Positions 34,472-40,610 of a stretch of 46,031 nt of DNA are shown piece by piece. The notes under the pieces were generated by a model, which saw only the letters and a program-made list of their open reading frames with translations, was not told the DNA's origin and did no database searches. A program made the position numbers and the translations under genes. Each line of letters opens with the position of its first letter. The first letter of the stretch is position 1. This DNA comes from a virus, in IMG/VR virus record IMGVR_UViG_3300036820_000643, positions 1 through 46,031 of that record, one strand, 5' to 3'.

Positions 34472-34510
34472 ATGGACGAAGAAGTAAAACTCCCTAACCA
34501 GCCACTATGA
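34472..34510 (+). CDS. Twelve-codon leader ORF coupled to next gene
   Basis: MDEEVKLPNQPL, with its TGA overlapping the next ATG as ATGA. Its small size suggests a coupling leader that delivers ribosomes to the gene at 34507, which has no Shine-Dalgarno site of its own. Confidence 0.35.
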   Translation: MDEEVKLPNQPL

Positions 34511-34971
34511 TCGAACGCGATATTAAAGTCATTAAGGAGCGTCAGAAAGTATCTCGCAATAAAACCGCGCAGGAGCTTAAAGCACTCGCCCGCCGCCAAG
34601 CCCGCCACGAAAAAGAAAACATAAAACAATTCCAGGGCATTACATCGGCGATTAGCGATCTTCCGACCCAAGATGTCATCACGAAAACTATTCAGGACAC
34701 TATCAAGGTTGTCGTGAACGGAAAGATCGACCACCTCACCGAACTCGTGAACACGACAACGGGCAAGGTTGACATGGTGGGCGAGCACTTGAAAGAACAA
34801 GATGCGGTCGCCGAACAACAAGGTACCGCCATAAAAGACCTCAGCGCCAAGATCAAACCTTTTGACGGATTAAAGAATTGGGCTGCGGAAACAGTGAGAG
34901 GCCTTCTTTACTTCGGAGCAGCAGCCGCGGCGATATGGGCGATCATCAAACTATTTCATTTGAAACTGTAA
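34507..34971 (+). CDS. Coiled-coil protein with C-terminal membrane anchor (lysis candidate)
   Basis: A 154-residue protein. A basic N-terminal helix is followed by a long charged coiled coil and one C-terminal transmembrane helix, GLLYFGAAAAAIWAIIKLFHL. This is the XhlA/haemolysin-like layout of accessory lysis proteins, which sit at the membrane with a soluble coil. Its place before a peptidase and a holin-like gene supports a lysis role. Confidence 0.6.
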   Translation: MIERDIKVIKERQKVSRNKTAQELKALARRQARHEKENIKQFQGITSAISDLPTQDVITKTIQDTIKVVVNGKIDHLTELVNTTTGKVDMVGEHLKEQDAVAEQQGTAIKDLSAKIKPFDGLKNWAAETVRGLLYFGAAAAAIWAIIKLFHLKL

Positions 34972-35028
34972 CCCCGGCCTTGGTTATCCCCACCTGGACA
35001 AATTACGCCTATCACTCACACTAAGACC

Positions 35029-35910
35029 ATGCCCAAGAACCTCGGCGCGAGAGAAAGAGTAAGACGACCGGATGAGCGAAAACTTGAATTGGGAGGCGCA
35101 GTTTCTACTGAGGCCCATACGCCAGTCGATCTTTCATGGCTTCAGGTTAATCAACAGAGCATTACGCCTTTCTGCGGAGAACACGCAGGAACACATCTTC
35201 AGGCGATCTTGGAATACCCAATCATTAACCGCTTCTCGCCCCGCTACGGAGTCATCAAACTGAAAACTCCTTCATCGCCCGTATATGACGGTTTTTCGAT
35301 TGAAGAGGGGACAGACATGGCTGCGATTTTCAAATGGCTCAAGACATTCGGTGCAGATCTTTATGAGCCACTGGAAAATAACGTGTCGCTGCCCTTGAAC
35401 GCGAACCAGGGGGATTATCTCGATCCCACTCAGATCACTCCCGAAATGGACACCGCCGCCAGCAATCATAAGGACATTGATTTCGCCTACAGCGACACCG
35501 TGACCTATGAAACGATCGTTCAGGCGATTCAGCACTACAAAGCAGTCATTCTTCTCATCAAATGCGATGAGGGATTCTGGGGAACCTCGAATCCCACTTT
35601 CACACAGCCGCTCTACGGCCATTTTGTCGTCGCCTATGACTACGATGCCACCGGAATCTTCGTTGTGGATTCTGCCGAGCCCAATCTTCAGTACTCCCTG
35701 AAACACATCGCAACGGAATATATTATGTCCCAGTTTTTCTTTGAACTCGGAACAGCGGTTGATGCGTTGCCAGTGGAAGTGCAGATCGTCACCGACACTA
35801 CGGATGTAGTTCAGGACGTAGCTCAAGATACGCAGGCATCACCCGCCGAGAAAGAAACACTCCTCCAGGAAGTTGAGGAAGTAGTTAAGGAAATCGAGAC
35901 CGCTCTCTAA
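35029..35910 (+). CDS. Papain-like cysteine peptidase (candidate lysis enzyme)
   Basis: A 293-residue protein. NQQSITPFCGEHAGTHL gives the glutamine and the catalytic Cys49 of a C1/C39-type peptidase. PLYGHFVVAYDYD supplies His198, and IFVVDSAEPN supplies the Asp/Asn partner. The C-terminus is an acidic helical tail. There is no signal peptide; next to membrane proteins it could cleave the cell-wall peptide and be released by a holin. A virion or host-protein protease is an alternative. Confidence 0.65.
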   Translation: MPKNLGARERVRRPDERKLELGGAVSTEAHTPVDLSWLQVNQQSITPFCGEHAGTHLQAILEYPIINRFSPRYGVIKLKTPSSPVYDGFSIEEGTDMAAIFKWLKTFGADLYEPLENNVSLPLNANQGDYLDPTQITPEMDTAASNHKDIDFAYSDTVTYETIVQAIQHYKAVILLIKCDEGFWGTSNPTFTQPLYGHFVVAYDYDATGIFVVDSAEPNLQYSLKHIATEYIMSQFFFELGTAVDALPVEVQIVTDTTDVVQDVAQDTQASPAEKETLLQEVEEVVKEIETAL

Positions 35911-35941
35911 TCCGAAAAGGTCGAAATTAATCACCACCAGA

Positions 35942-36148
35942 ATGCTTACAAAAACCCAATGGACACTCGTTGCGACTGTCATCATCGCAGTCGGAAACGC
36001 CGTCCTTCCGTTCATGTCAGCGCAGGTTTCCGGGATCGTCGTTACGATCCTTTCGGTGATCGCGTTCGCGTTCCACATCTCCGACGTGAATAACGCAGTC
36101 GCAACCGCAAAAGCGCCAGGCGCTTCCAGTACAAGCATCACCGGCTAG
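35942..36148 (+). CDS. Two-helix holin-like protein, 68 aa
   Basis: A 68-residue protein with two hydrophobic segments, TLVATVIIAVGNAVLPFMSA and GIVVTILSVIAFAFHIS, and a short polar tail. Length and topology suit a small class II holin. The adjacent peptidase supports this. A perfect AGCGCC-A-GGCGCT palindrome lies within the tail codons. Confidence 0.6.
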   Translation: MLTKTQWTLVATVIIAVGNAVLPFMSAQVSGIVVTILSVIAFAFHISDVNNAVATAKAPGASSTSITG

Positions 36149-36161
36149 TCGAACCTCCACA

Positions 36162-36328
36162 CCAGTAGCTCTCACGGACGGGGAATCCCAGATAAGCCGC
36201 GCGGCTTGCTCCTACAGGATTGCTACTGGCGTGGGCGTCCAGTTTTAACGCCGAACGTCCCGGCCTGCTTCTGTGCTTCGACCCACAGAAGTAGAGCGGG
36301 GCGCTCATGTAGTAGGGCTAACCGGCCC
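36162..36328 (+). ncRNA. Candidate multi-hairpin RNA upstream of DUF932 gene
   Basis: An outer stem CCAGTAGC (36162-36169)/GCTACTGG (36222-36229) encloses GGG-GAAT-CCC (36180-36189) and AAGCC-GCGC-GGCTT (36194-36207). Four hairpins follow: GGCGT/ACGCC (36234-36252), CTTCTGTG/CACAGAAG (36268-36291), GAGCG/CGCTC (36294-36306) and GGGC/GCCC (36315-36328). Six perfect stems plus the enclosing one in 167 bases is far more than ordinary leader DNA shows. It ends 43 bases before the DUF932 start. No known class recognised. Confidence 0.6.
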
Positions 36329-36370
36329 GGCGCTCCACCAGCACATTCCCAAATCAAAAGGAGGTTTCCT

Positions 36371-37087
36371 ATGGAAGCCCTACTCGCACATTGCGGCGCT
36401 GAAAAGCTGTCGCGCGATCAACTCGCTACCATCTTGCCACCCGAAGCGACCGACACTCACAAGCCGATCGCACACATCCAACTCGTAACTTCGCTTCTCG
36501 AATCGCTCTCTTTCAGGCATATCAATGTCGTGAAAGAGGAGCATGCGGTCTCTCAGGATGGCATGAAGCTCTTCGGAGTCATGGATCTCGAAACGACGGG
36601 AGACGGTTTTCGCTTTTCGCTCGGGCTTCGAAATTCAAACGACAAATCCATGCGGCTTGGACTCGTTGTCGGAGTCCGCGTTTTCTGCTGCGACAACATG
36701 GCATTCTCCGGCGATTTCGAGCCGGTACTCGCCAAACACTCCAAGCATTTCGATCTCAACTCCGCTCTCGCAGTCGGGCTTGAGCAGATGCAGCGGAACT
36801 TCAAACCGATGGCCGATCAGATTGAAAACTGGCGCGCTGCGCAGATCACCGATGGACAAGCGAAAGAGATCATCTATCGCGCGTTCATCGAGGACGAGCT
36901 CGACGCACCAAAACACCTGGCCCGGGTCATCCACCACGAGTACTTTGAGCCAGCGTTCCCGGACTTCGCGCCCAGGACGAAATGGAGCCTGCAGAACGCT
37001 TTCACAAGCGGATTCAAGCTCCTCGAACCTGTCCCGCAATTCAAGGCGACTGCCAGCTTCGGCGAGTTCTTCAATTCCCTGAATTAG
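36371..37087 (+). CDS. DUF932 family protein
   Basis: A 238-residue protein with the DUF932 (phage/plasmid-like) pattern: VMDLETTGDGFRFSLGLRNSNDKSMRLGLVVGVRVFCCDNMAFSGD, then QRNFKPMADQIENWRAAQI, and WSLQNAFTSGFKLLE..P. Members occur on phages and plasmids and near CRISPR and other mobile systems; role unknown. AAGGAGGT lies six bases before the ATG, a perfect site absent from the structural genes. A structured RNA precedes it. Confidence 0.8.
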   Translation: MEALLAHCGAEKLSRDQLATILPPEATDTHKPIAHIQLVTSLLESLSFRHINVVKEEHAVSQDGMKLFGVMDLETTGDGFRFSLGLRNSNDKSMRLGLVVGVRVFCCDNMAFSGDFEPVLAKHSKHFDLNSALAVGLEQMQRNFKPMADQIENWRAAQITDGQAKEIIYRAFIEDELDAPKHLARVIHHEYFEPAFPDFAPRTKWSLQNAFTSGFKLLEPVPQFKATASFGEFFNSLN

Positions 37088-37096
37088 GAGGCCGCC

Positions 37097-37297
37097 ATGG
37101 GATCACGTTCAATCCGTCTCGTTACTAGGCGGGATTGGCACCATGTCCCGCCGCGCCATCCGTCACCCGTCACCCCAATCAAGATACGTGTGCGCCGAAA
37201 AGACCACCAGGCGTATCACCAACTTTTCTCAAACGCCGGTTCGTTAGAACAGTGCATCGAGATCCTCAAACGAGATTGGTGGCCCAACCGATTATGA
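37097..37297 (+). CDS. Small basic protein of the DUF932 cassette, 66 aa
   Basis: A 66-residue basic protein (IRVRRKDHQAYHQLF, GSLEQCIEILKRDWWPN). AGGAGG stands six bases before the ATG, nine bases after the DUF932 stop. Function unknown; its tight spacing and strong ribosome site mark it as a member of the cassette. Confidence 0.6.
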   Translation: MGSRSIRLVTRRDWHHVPPRHPSPVTPIKIRVRRKDHQAYHQLFSNAGSLEQCIEILKRDWWPNRL

Positions 37298-37312
37298 AAA
37301 AAGGGAGGAGTC

Positions 37313-37531
37313 ATGTTTTGGAACGGCAAGGAATATTGCGATCACTGCCACTTGCCGTTGCTCGACGACGACAAGACGACGGTGAAAATCCCGAAAGACG
37401 GCGCTACGCACGTCTTTCACTTCCATAACCGTCAGGCAACCCCGCCTGATTGTTTAGCCCTCAAACTCTTAGAACTCAAACAGAAGTTTGAGACCCAATC
37501 CTCCCAGCACACTCCGGCTCCCAGCCGCTAA
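37313..37531 (+). CDS. Small zinc-binding-like protein of the DUF932 cassette, 72 aa
   Basis: A 72-residue protein with CDHCHLP and a later HFHNR..PPDC, a Cys/His set that could hold zinc. GGGAGGAG precedes the ATG. The stop codon is inside the terminator stem, so it ends this unit. Confidence 0.6.
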   Translation: MFWNGKEYCDHCHLPLLDDDKTTVKIPKDGATHVFHFHNRQATPPDCLALKLLELKQKFETQSSQHTPAPSR

Positions 37532-37562
37532 GCCGCACTCCCATCTTGTGCGGCTTCTTTTT
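37530..37562 (+). terminator. Rho-independent terminator
   Basis: AAGCCGCAC (37530-37538) pairs perfectly with GTGCGGCTT (37548-37556) around a nine-base loop, followed by C and five T. It is the clearest intrinsic terminator in the window and closes the DUF932 cassette. Confidence 0.9.
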
Positions 37563-37581
37563 GCCCACATCCAAAAAGGCG

Positions 37582-37587
37582 TAAGAT
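37582..37587 (+). promoter_or_regulatory. -10 box TAAGAT, leaderless promoter for receiver gene
   Basis: TAAGAT stands exactly six bases before the ATG at 37594, just after the terminator. No Shine-Dalgarno site is present, so the mRNA should be leaderless. TTGCCC, 15 bases upstream, is a weak -35. Confidence 0.5.
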
Positions 37588-37593
37588 TTCCCC

Positions 37594-37965
37594 ATGGCAG
37601 ACGCTAAAAGGCCCATCGTCTTCGTGGTCGATGACGAGAGCATCATTTCAGAGACGCTCGCGATGATACTCAATATGTCTGGGTTTGATGCCACCGGCTT
37701 CGTGAGCGCGTATAAGGCGCTGCAGCAAGCCTTGATCAGGCCCCCCGACTTGCTCATCACCGACGTCGTGATGCCCGAAATGAATGGCGTCGAACTGGCA
37801 ATCGAGTTCAAATCTGCCTACCCCGAATGCAAGATATTGCTATTTTCCGGCCAGTACGCCACCACCGATCTATTAAGGGATGCCGCTGACGAAGGCCACG
37901 ATTTCCATATACTCGCGAAGCCCGTCCACCCGAAGGAACTCATCGCCGCGATCAAAAAGCTCTAA
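37594..37965 (+). CDS. Stand-alone response-regulator receiver (CheY-like)
   Basis: A 123-residue receiver domain with all key residues: VVDDE (D13, D14), LLITDVVMP (phospho-acceptor D57), LLFSGQ (S85) and AKPVHP (K109). There is no output domain, so it would act by protein contact. The ILLFSGQ..TTDLL and GHDFHILAKPVHPKEL phrases are, from memory, typical of Acidobacteriota. It has its own promoter next to a terminator, as expected of a gene expressed in the lysogen. It may modulate host signalling. Confidence 0.8.
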   Translation: MADAKRPIVFVVDDESIISETLAMILNMSGFDATGFVSAYKALQQALIRPPDLLITDVVMPEMNGVELAIEFKSAYPECKILLFSGQYATTDLLRDAADEGHDFHILAKPVHPKELIAAIKKL

Positions 37966-38058
37966 CGATGCCTGTGGACAAGACAGCTTGCATTTCCCTG
38001 CCAGCATGAAAGCATTATGAAGTCGCTAAATTAACCGTCGGCCATTGAATTGGTCGTT

Positions 38059-38084
38059 GCCACTAGTGGCGCGGGGCTGCCCCC
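38059..38084. promoter_or_regulatory. Palindrome and hairpin before transglycosylase-like gene
   Basis: GCCACTAGTGGC (38059-38070) is a perfect 12-base palindrome, followed by GGGG-CTGC-CCCC (38073-38084), five bases before the ATG at 38090. The first could bind a dimeric regulator. Together they would bury the start region in RNA structure, possibly lowering translation of a lysis gene. Confidence 0.4.
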
Positions 38085-38089
38085 GATGC

Positions 38090-38563
38090 ATGAAACACAT
38101 ATGCCTCCTATTTGCCCTATTTTTAGCCCTTATAGCCCCTCCAGCACGATATAGCATCATTCCCCAAGCAAACGCCTCTATGGTTCAAATCTCGCCCGCG
38201 CTAGCTGTCCTGGAGGCGGGACAGGAACTTTCCGCCGTCTATAGCTCTCGCCCTCCGTATAGCGGCCCCACTTTCGCCAAAAATGAGCCCCTAAGCCCCG
38301 AAGAAGCGCAGATGGTCATTCCATATCTGGGAGCGTGTGAAAGCCGCTGGAGGATCATAAAAGAGGTTGATTCCAATGGCTTCTACAGCTATGGGCCGCT
38401 TCAGATCCAGTCCTCAACCGCCACCCTCTTTAATTCCATCGAGGGAACTTCCTACGACCCCATGATTCCCACCCAGGCAATCGAACTCGCGGAGATTGCA
38501 ATCGAGCATGGGTATCTTTACCGATGGTCGTGCGCAAAAATCCTCGCCATCGTCCGACAATGA
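38090..38563 (+). CDS. Exported lysozyme/transglycosylase-like protein
   Basis: A 157-residue protein with a signal peptide: MKHICLLFALFLALIAPPAR..PQANA. The domain GACESRW (E84, likely catalytic), IKEVDSNGFYSYGPLQIQSST and AIELAEIAIEHGYLYRWSCAKIL matches a small lysozyme-like/transglycosylase family that I recall from candidate-phyla genomes and phages. The phrase SYGPLQIQ corresponds to the GLMQI motif of lytic transglycosylases. It would cut peptidoglycan glycan strands outside the membrane. I chose the ATG that opens the signal peptide. Confidence 0.65.
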   Translation: MKHICLLFALFLALIAPPARYSIIPQANASMVQISPALAVLEAGQELSAVYSSRPPYSGPTFAKNEPLSPEEAQMVIPYLGACESRWRIIKEVDSNGFYSYGPLQIQSSTATLFNSIEGTSYDPMIPTQAIELAEIAIEHGYLYRWSCAKILAIVRQ

Positions 38564-38732
38564 GCTTCATCATGCTCCGAATGAAATGCAGCCATTGTGA
38601 TTACGAGTTCAACGCCCACTCGGCACGTTCGGATACGGGATGCCAGAGAAATGCCCACAATGCGGATATTTAAAAGACCAGTTCGAGAAAATTGCCGACG
38701 ATTGGGATCGGGGAGAACCTATCGAAAAGTAA
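38560..38732 (+). pseudogene. Zinc-ribbon gene split by a one-base frameshift
   Basis: The start overlaps the preceding stop as ATGA. The first frame gives MSFIMLRMKCSHCDYEFNAHS; the second frame gives FGYGMPEKCPQCGYLKDQFEKIADDWDRGEPIEK, ending at 38732. Together they make a four-Cys zinc ribbon. The break is near tcggcacg (about 38630), where a missing G would restore HSGTFGYG. It is a decayed gene, a programmed -1 shift or a sequencing error. Confidence 0.65.
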
Positions 38733-38743
38733 TCCTCCTGAGC

Positions 38744-38749
38744 TATACT
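38744..38749 (+). promoter_or_regulatory. -10 box TATACT, possible promoter
   Basis: TATACT in GCTATACT is the best -10 match in the 38733-38834 gap. It would give the 38835 gene a leader of about 80 bases, with AAGGCGG near the ATG as ribosome site. Otherwise the gap shows nothing. Confidence 0.35.
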
Positions 38750-38834
38750 TCTCCGTCGCCAGTTCTTCTTTGCGGTTGGGAAGCCAGATCTGAAGTTCTC
38801 TCTTTCTCTCATCTATGAGCTTCAAAGGCGGTTT

Positions 38835-39071
38835 ATGGATTCTCTTACCAGATCCGATCTCATGCGGCTCCGGGCACTCATCACCGAAGTACGATTGGAT
38901 AAATCCCGTCTCGCAGCAGCGATTGCCTCTCCGTCAATATCTCCAGAACGAAGACAGCAGTTAATCTACCGTTACTCCGCTTTGGTGCAGGAGTTGCGGA
39001 TGTACGCCGACGAACTGGAAAAGCTTATCGCAGTGGCTCGGCGAAGTGAATACGAGAGAGACCGCCGCTAG
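38835..39071 (+). CDS. Helical hypothetical protein, 78 aa
   Basis: A 78-residue, charged, helical protein (TRSDLMRLRALITEVRLDKSRL and ALVQELRMYADELEKLI), probably a two-helix coiled coil. Not recognised. AAGGCGG precedes the ATG. It lies alone in the accessory region. Confidence 0.55.
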   Translation: MDSLTRSDLMRLRALITEVRLDKSRLAAAIASPSISPERRQQLIYRYSALVQELRMYADELEKLIAVARRSEYERDRR

Positions 39072-39124
39072 ATTCCAACGCTTCACAGGAAATTCATCCT
39101 GCCCGCGCTACGCTGAATATGCTC

Positions 39125-39241
39125 GCTATTATGGGGCGAGAAGGTCGAAGGTCGAAACCACCTAACGATCAATTTCACTAAAACAAAAGCGCTGGGCCTC
39201 TTTTGTACCGCGTACTGACCTATCCAGGGGCGCGGTTTTTT
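39125..39241 (+). ncRNA. Candidate short RNA: promoter to terminator without an ORF
   Basis: GCTATTAT (39125-39132) gives a -10 TATTAT. About 75 bases later ACCGCG (39207-39212) pairs with CGCGGT (39231-39236), followed by a run of six T. The unit of roughly 100 bases encodes no evident protein. The hairpin may also end the leftward gene at 39244. Confidence 0.4.
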
Positions 39242-39243
39242 AG

Positions 39244-39492
39244 TTATTTGCGCCGGAACACCCGAACCGCACTCTCAATTAATCGGAACAGGAAGAACGT
39301 CGGCGTCTCCGGAAATTCGCTTCGAGGTTCCCGTTCAATTACAGGACGTGATTTCTGTATCTCCTGCAACTCCCTTTCTTCCGCACGTTGCCGTCGCCGG
39401 TTCAGCTCCCACTCGACTGTCCCTGGCTGCAAACCTTCCCCGAACTTCGTCGGCTTGTATACCTTCCCCCGAAATAACGCTTTGCGTCCCAT
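39244..39492 (-). CDS. Small basic protein, leftward, 82 aa
   Basis: An 82-residue basic protein with KVYKPTKFGEGLQPGTVEWELNRRRQRAEERELQEIQ, a charged helix, and an Arg-rich end. Function unknown; nucleic-acid binding is plausible. On its strand, TAGAAT stands six bases before the ATG with no Shine-Dalgarno element, suggesting a leaderless mRNA. Confidence 0.6.
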   Translation of the reverse strand: MGRKALFRGKVYKPTKFGEGLQPGTVEWELNRRRQRAEERELQEIQKSRPVIEREPRSEFPETPTFFLFRLIESAVRVFRRK

Positions 39493-39498
39493 GCCCGA

Positions 39499-39504
39499 AT
39501 TCTA
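39499..39504 (-). promoter_or_regulatory. -10 box TAGAAT, leaderless promoter (minus strand)
   Basis: The complement of attcta at 39499-39504 reads TAGAAT, exactly six bases before the ATG at 39492. It is back-to-back with the rightward GCTATTAT at 39527. Confidence 0.5.
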
Positions 39505-39526
39505 CTAGCACCGAAAATTCTGAAAT

Positions 39527-39664
39527 GCTATTATGGGTTCAACGAGCAGAACCCATACTCGGGAAGGCCAACAGGGCCAGATTCCAGGGTCGGGAAGCTC
39601 GCGAGAGTACCAATTAGCGCATTTGCGCAGAATCACAGTAGGACCGTAAGTCACCCTCGTCGAT
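39527..39664 (+). other. Structured non-coding stretch with second GCTATTAT box
   Basis: After GCTATTAT (39527-39534), TGGGTT (39534-39539) pairs with AACCCA (39550-39555). GGCC-aacag-G-GGCC and the palindrome CTCGCGAG (39598-39605) follow. No ORF over 30 codons with a ribosome site is convincing until 39765. It may be an RNA or a leader; no terminator is evident. Confidence 0.3.
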
Positions 39665-39764
39665 CAGGGAATTGACGAGATTGCTAGTCATAGCCCGCCT
39701 GGCAGGGCATCGTTTTACCGGACGAAAATATCATCTTCTCTCGGCCAGGAGAGTAGGAGATGCC

Positions 39765-39920
39765 GTGCCGTCATCAGTACGCGAATTTTCTCAATCGCCT
39801 AAGCGCCGTCGAAAGCGCATCGATCCCCACAAAATTGTCGGACAACTTGTGATCTACGGTCTTGCCGCAGAGACTGCTATTCGTTTCTGCGAGTGGTTGT
39901 GGCATGATCTTTTGCGTTGA
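39765..39920 (+). CDS. Small basic protein, 51 aa
   Basis: A 51-residue protein, PSSVREFSQSPKRRRKRIDPH and then a helix ending CEWLWHDLLR. The GTG start is chosen because TAGGAGA stands five bases upstream. Function unknown; an RRRKR patch suggests nucleic-acid or membrane contact. Confidence 0.45.
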   Translation: MPSSVREFSQSPKRRRKRIDPHKIVGQLVIYGLAAETAIRFCEWLWHDLLR

Positions 39921-39944
39921 GGAAATCTTCGCCTTATATTCGCC

Positions 39945-39950
39945 TATACT
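39945..39950 (+). promoter_or_regulatory. -10 box TATACT, leaderless promoter
   Basis: TATACT lies exactly six bases before the ATG at 39957, with no Shine-Dalgarno element. Confidence 0.5.
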
Positions 39951-39956
39951 CTCTGC

Positions 39957-40166
39957 ATGGGCGAGATGAAGCGGGCGAACGCCTACGAGGAAGAACGCCG
40001 GATGAAGGACCGGTTCGCGTCCACGCTCGTAATTTCAGCTTCGATCATCGCGGCCGTCAGGCTGGCGCGGGATGAGAACATTTCAAGATCATCACCGAGG
40101 CTCTCGACCCTCATAGCGGACTGTGTAGGGCTTGCGAGAATGATTTTGGAGAAAGTGATGCGGTAG
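39957..40166 (+). CDS. Conserved helical protein (IIAAVRLAR type), 69 aa
   Basis: A 69-residue helical protein. STLVISASIIAAVRLARDENISRSSPRLSTLIADCVGLARMIL matches a short protein type I remember from soil bacteria, including Acidobacteriota, and their phages. No catalytic motif; function unknown. It supports the host assignment. Confidence 0.6.
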   Translation: MGEMKRANAYEEERRMKDRFASTLVISASIIAAVRLARDENISRSSPRLSTLIADCVGLARMILEKVMR

Positions 40167-40169
40167 TAT
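40164..40169 (+). promoter_or_regulatory. -10 box TAGTAT, leaderless promoter
   Basis: TAGTAT stands exactly six bases before the ATG at 40176 and overlaps the preceding stop region. No Shine-Dalgarno site is present. Confidence 0.5.
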
Positions 40170-40175
40170 CTTTCC

Positions 40176-40562
40176 ATGATGAAAACCATTAGACCCCTCG
40201 TACTTTTGGCTTTTCTTCTTGCGTCGAATCTCATAGATCGGTCGCAGGAACTCTCCACTTCGCAGAACACCGTTTTCCAAACATTTGCGATGTGGGGTTC
40301 GGCACCAACGGAAGCTGAAAGGATTTTTCTCTACGTCGGATTTACTAATGGATTCTTCTCAGCTCCATCTACTGATAAAGGCAAAACAGCTTTCGGGGAC
40401 TGTATTATGAAGAATATCCCCACCAAACAAGCTATCGCGATGATCGACAAATATTACAAAGATAATCCGCAGCGTTGGAGCACCCTCCTTACCCTCGCTA
40501 TTATCGAGGCTCTCACGGTCAAGGATGGCCCGTGCCCCGACATTAATCCTTGGGTTAGATAG
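40176..40562 (+). CDS. Exported Rap1a/Tai-like protein, 128 aa
   Basis: A 128-residue protein with a signal peptide (MMKTIRPLVLLAFLLASNLIDRSQE). The mature part reads FLYVGFTNGFF..., FGDCIMKNIPTKQAIAMIDKYYKDNPQRWSTLLTLAIIEALTVKDGPC. The layout of a GFTNGF helix, two Cys and a closing helix recalls small periplasmic proteins of the Rap1a/Tai type and unnamed chromosomal relatives. It probably acts outside the cytoplasm, as a lysogenic-conversion product. Confidence 0.6.
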   Translation: MMKTIRPLVLLAFLLASNLIDRSQELSTSQNTVFQTFAMWGSAPTEAERIFLYVGFTNGFFSAPSTDKGKTAFGDCIMKNIPTKQAIAMIDKYYKDNPQRWSTLLTLAIIEALTVKDGPCPDINPWVR

Positions 40563-40610
40563 CCGCATCGTCCCATGCACGCCAAGCTCAACGGGGAATG
40601 GACTGGCCGA

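Noticed and set aside
36294-36342. tRNA-like end: GAGCG...CGCTCCACCA with a D-arm-like GCTCATGTAGTAGGGC
   Set aside because: Only about 45 bases, with no anticodon or T arm and imperfect acceptor pairing. It is better explained as part of the hairpin series upstream of the DUF932 gene.
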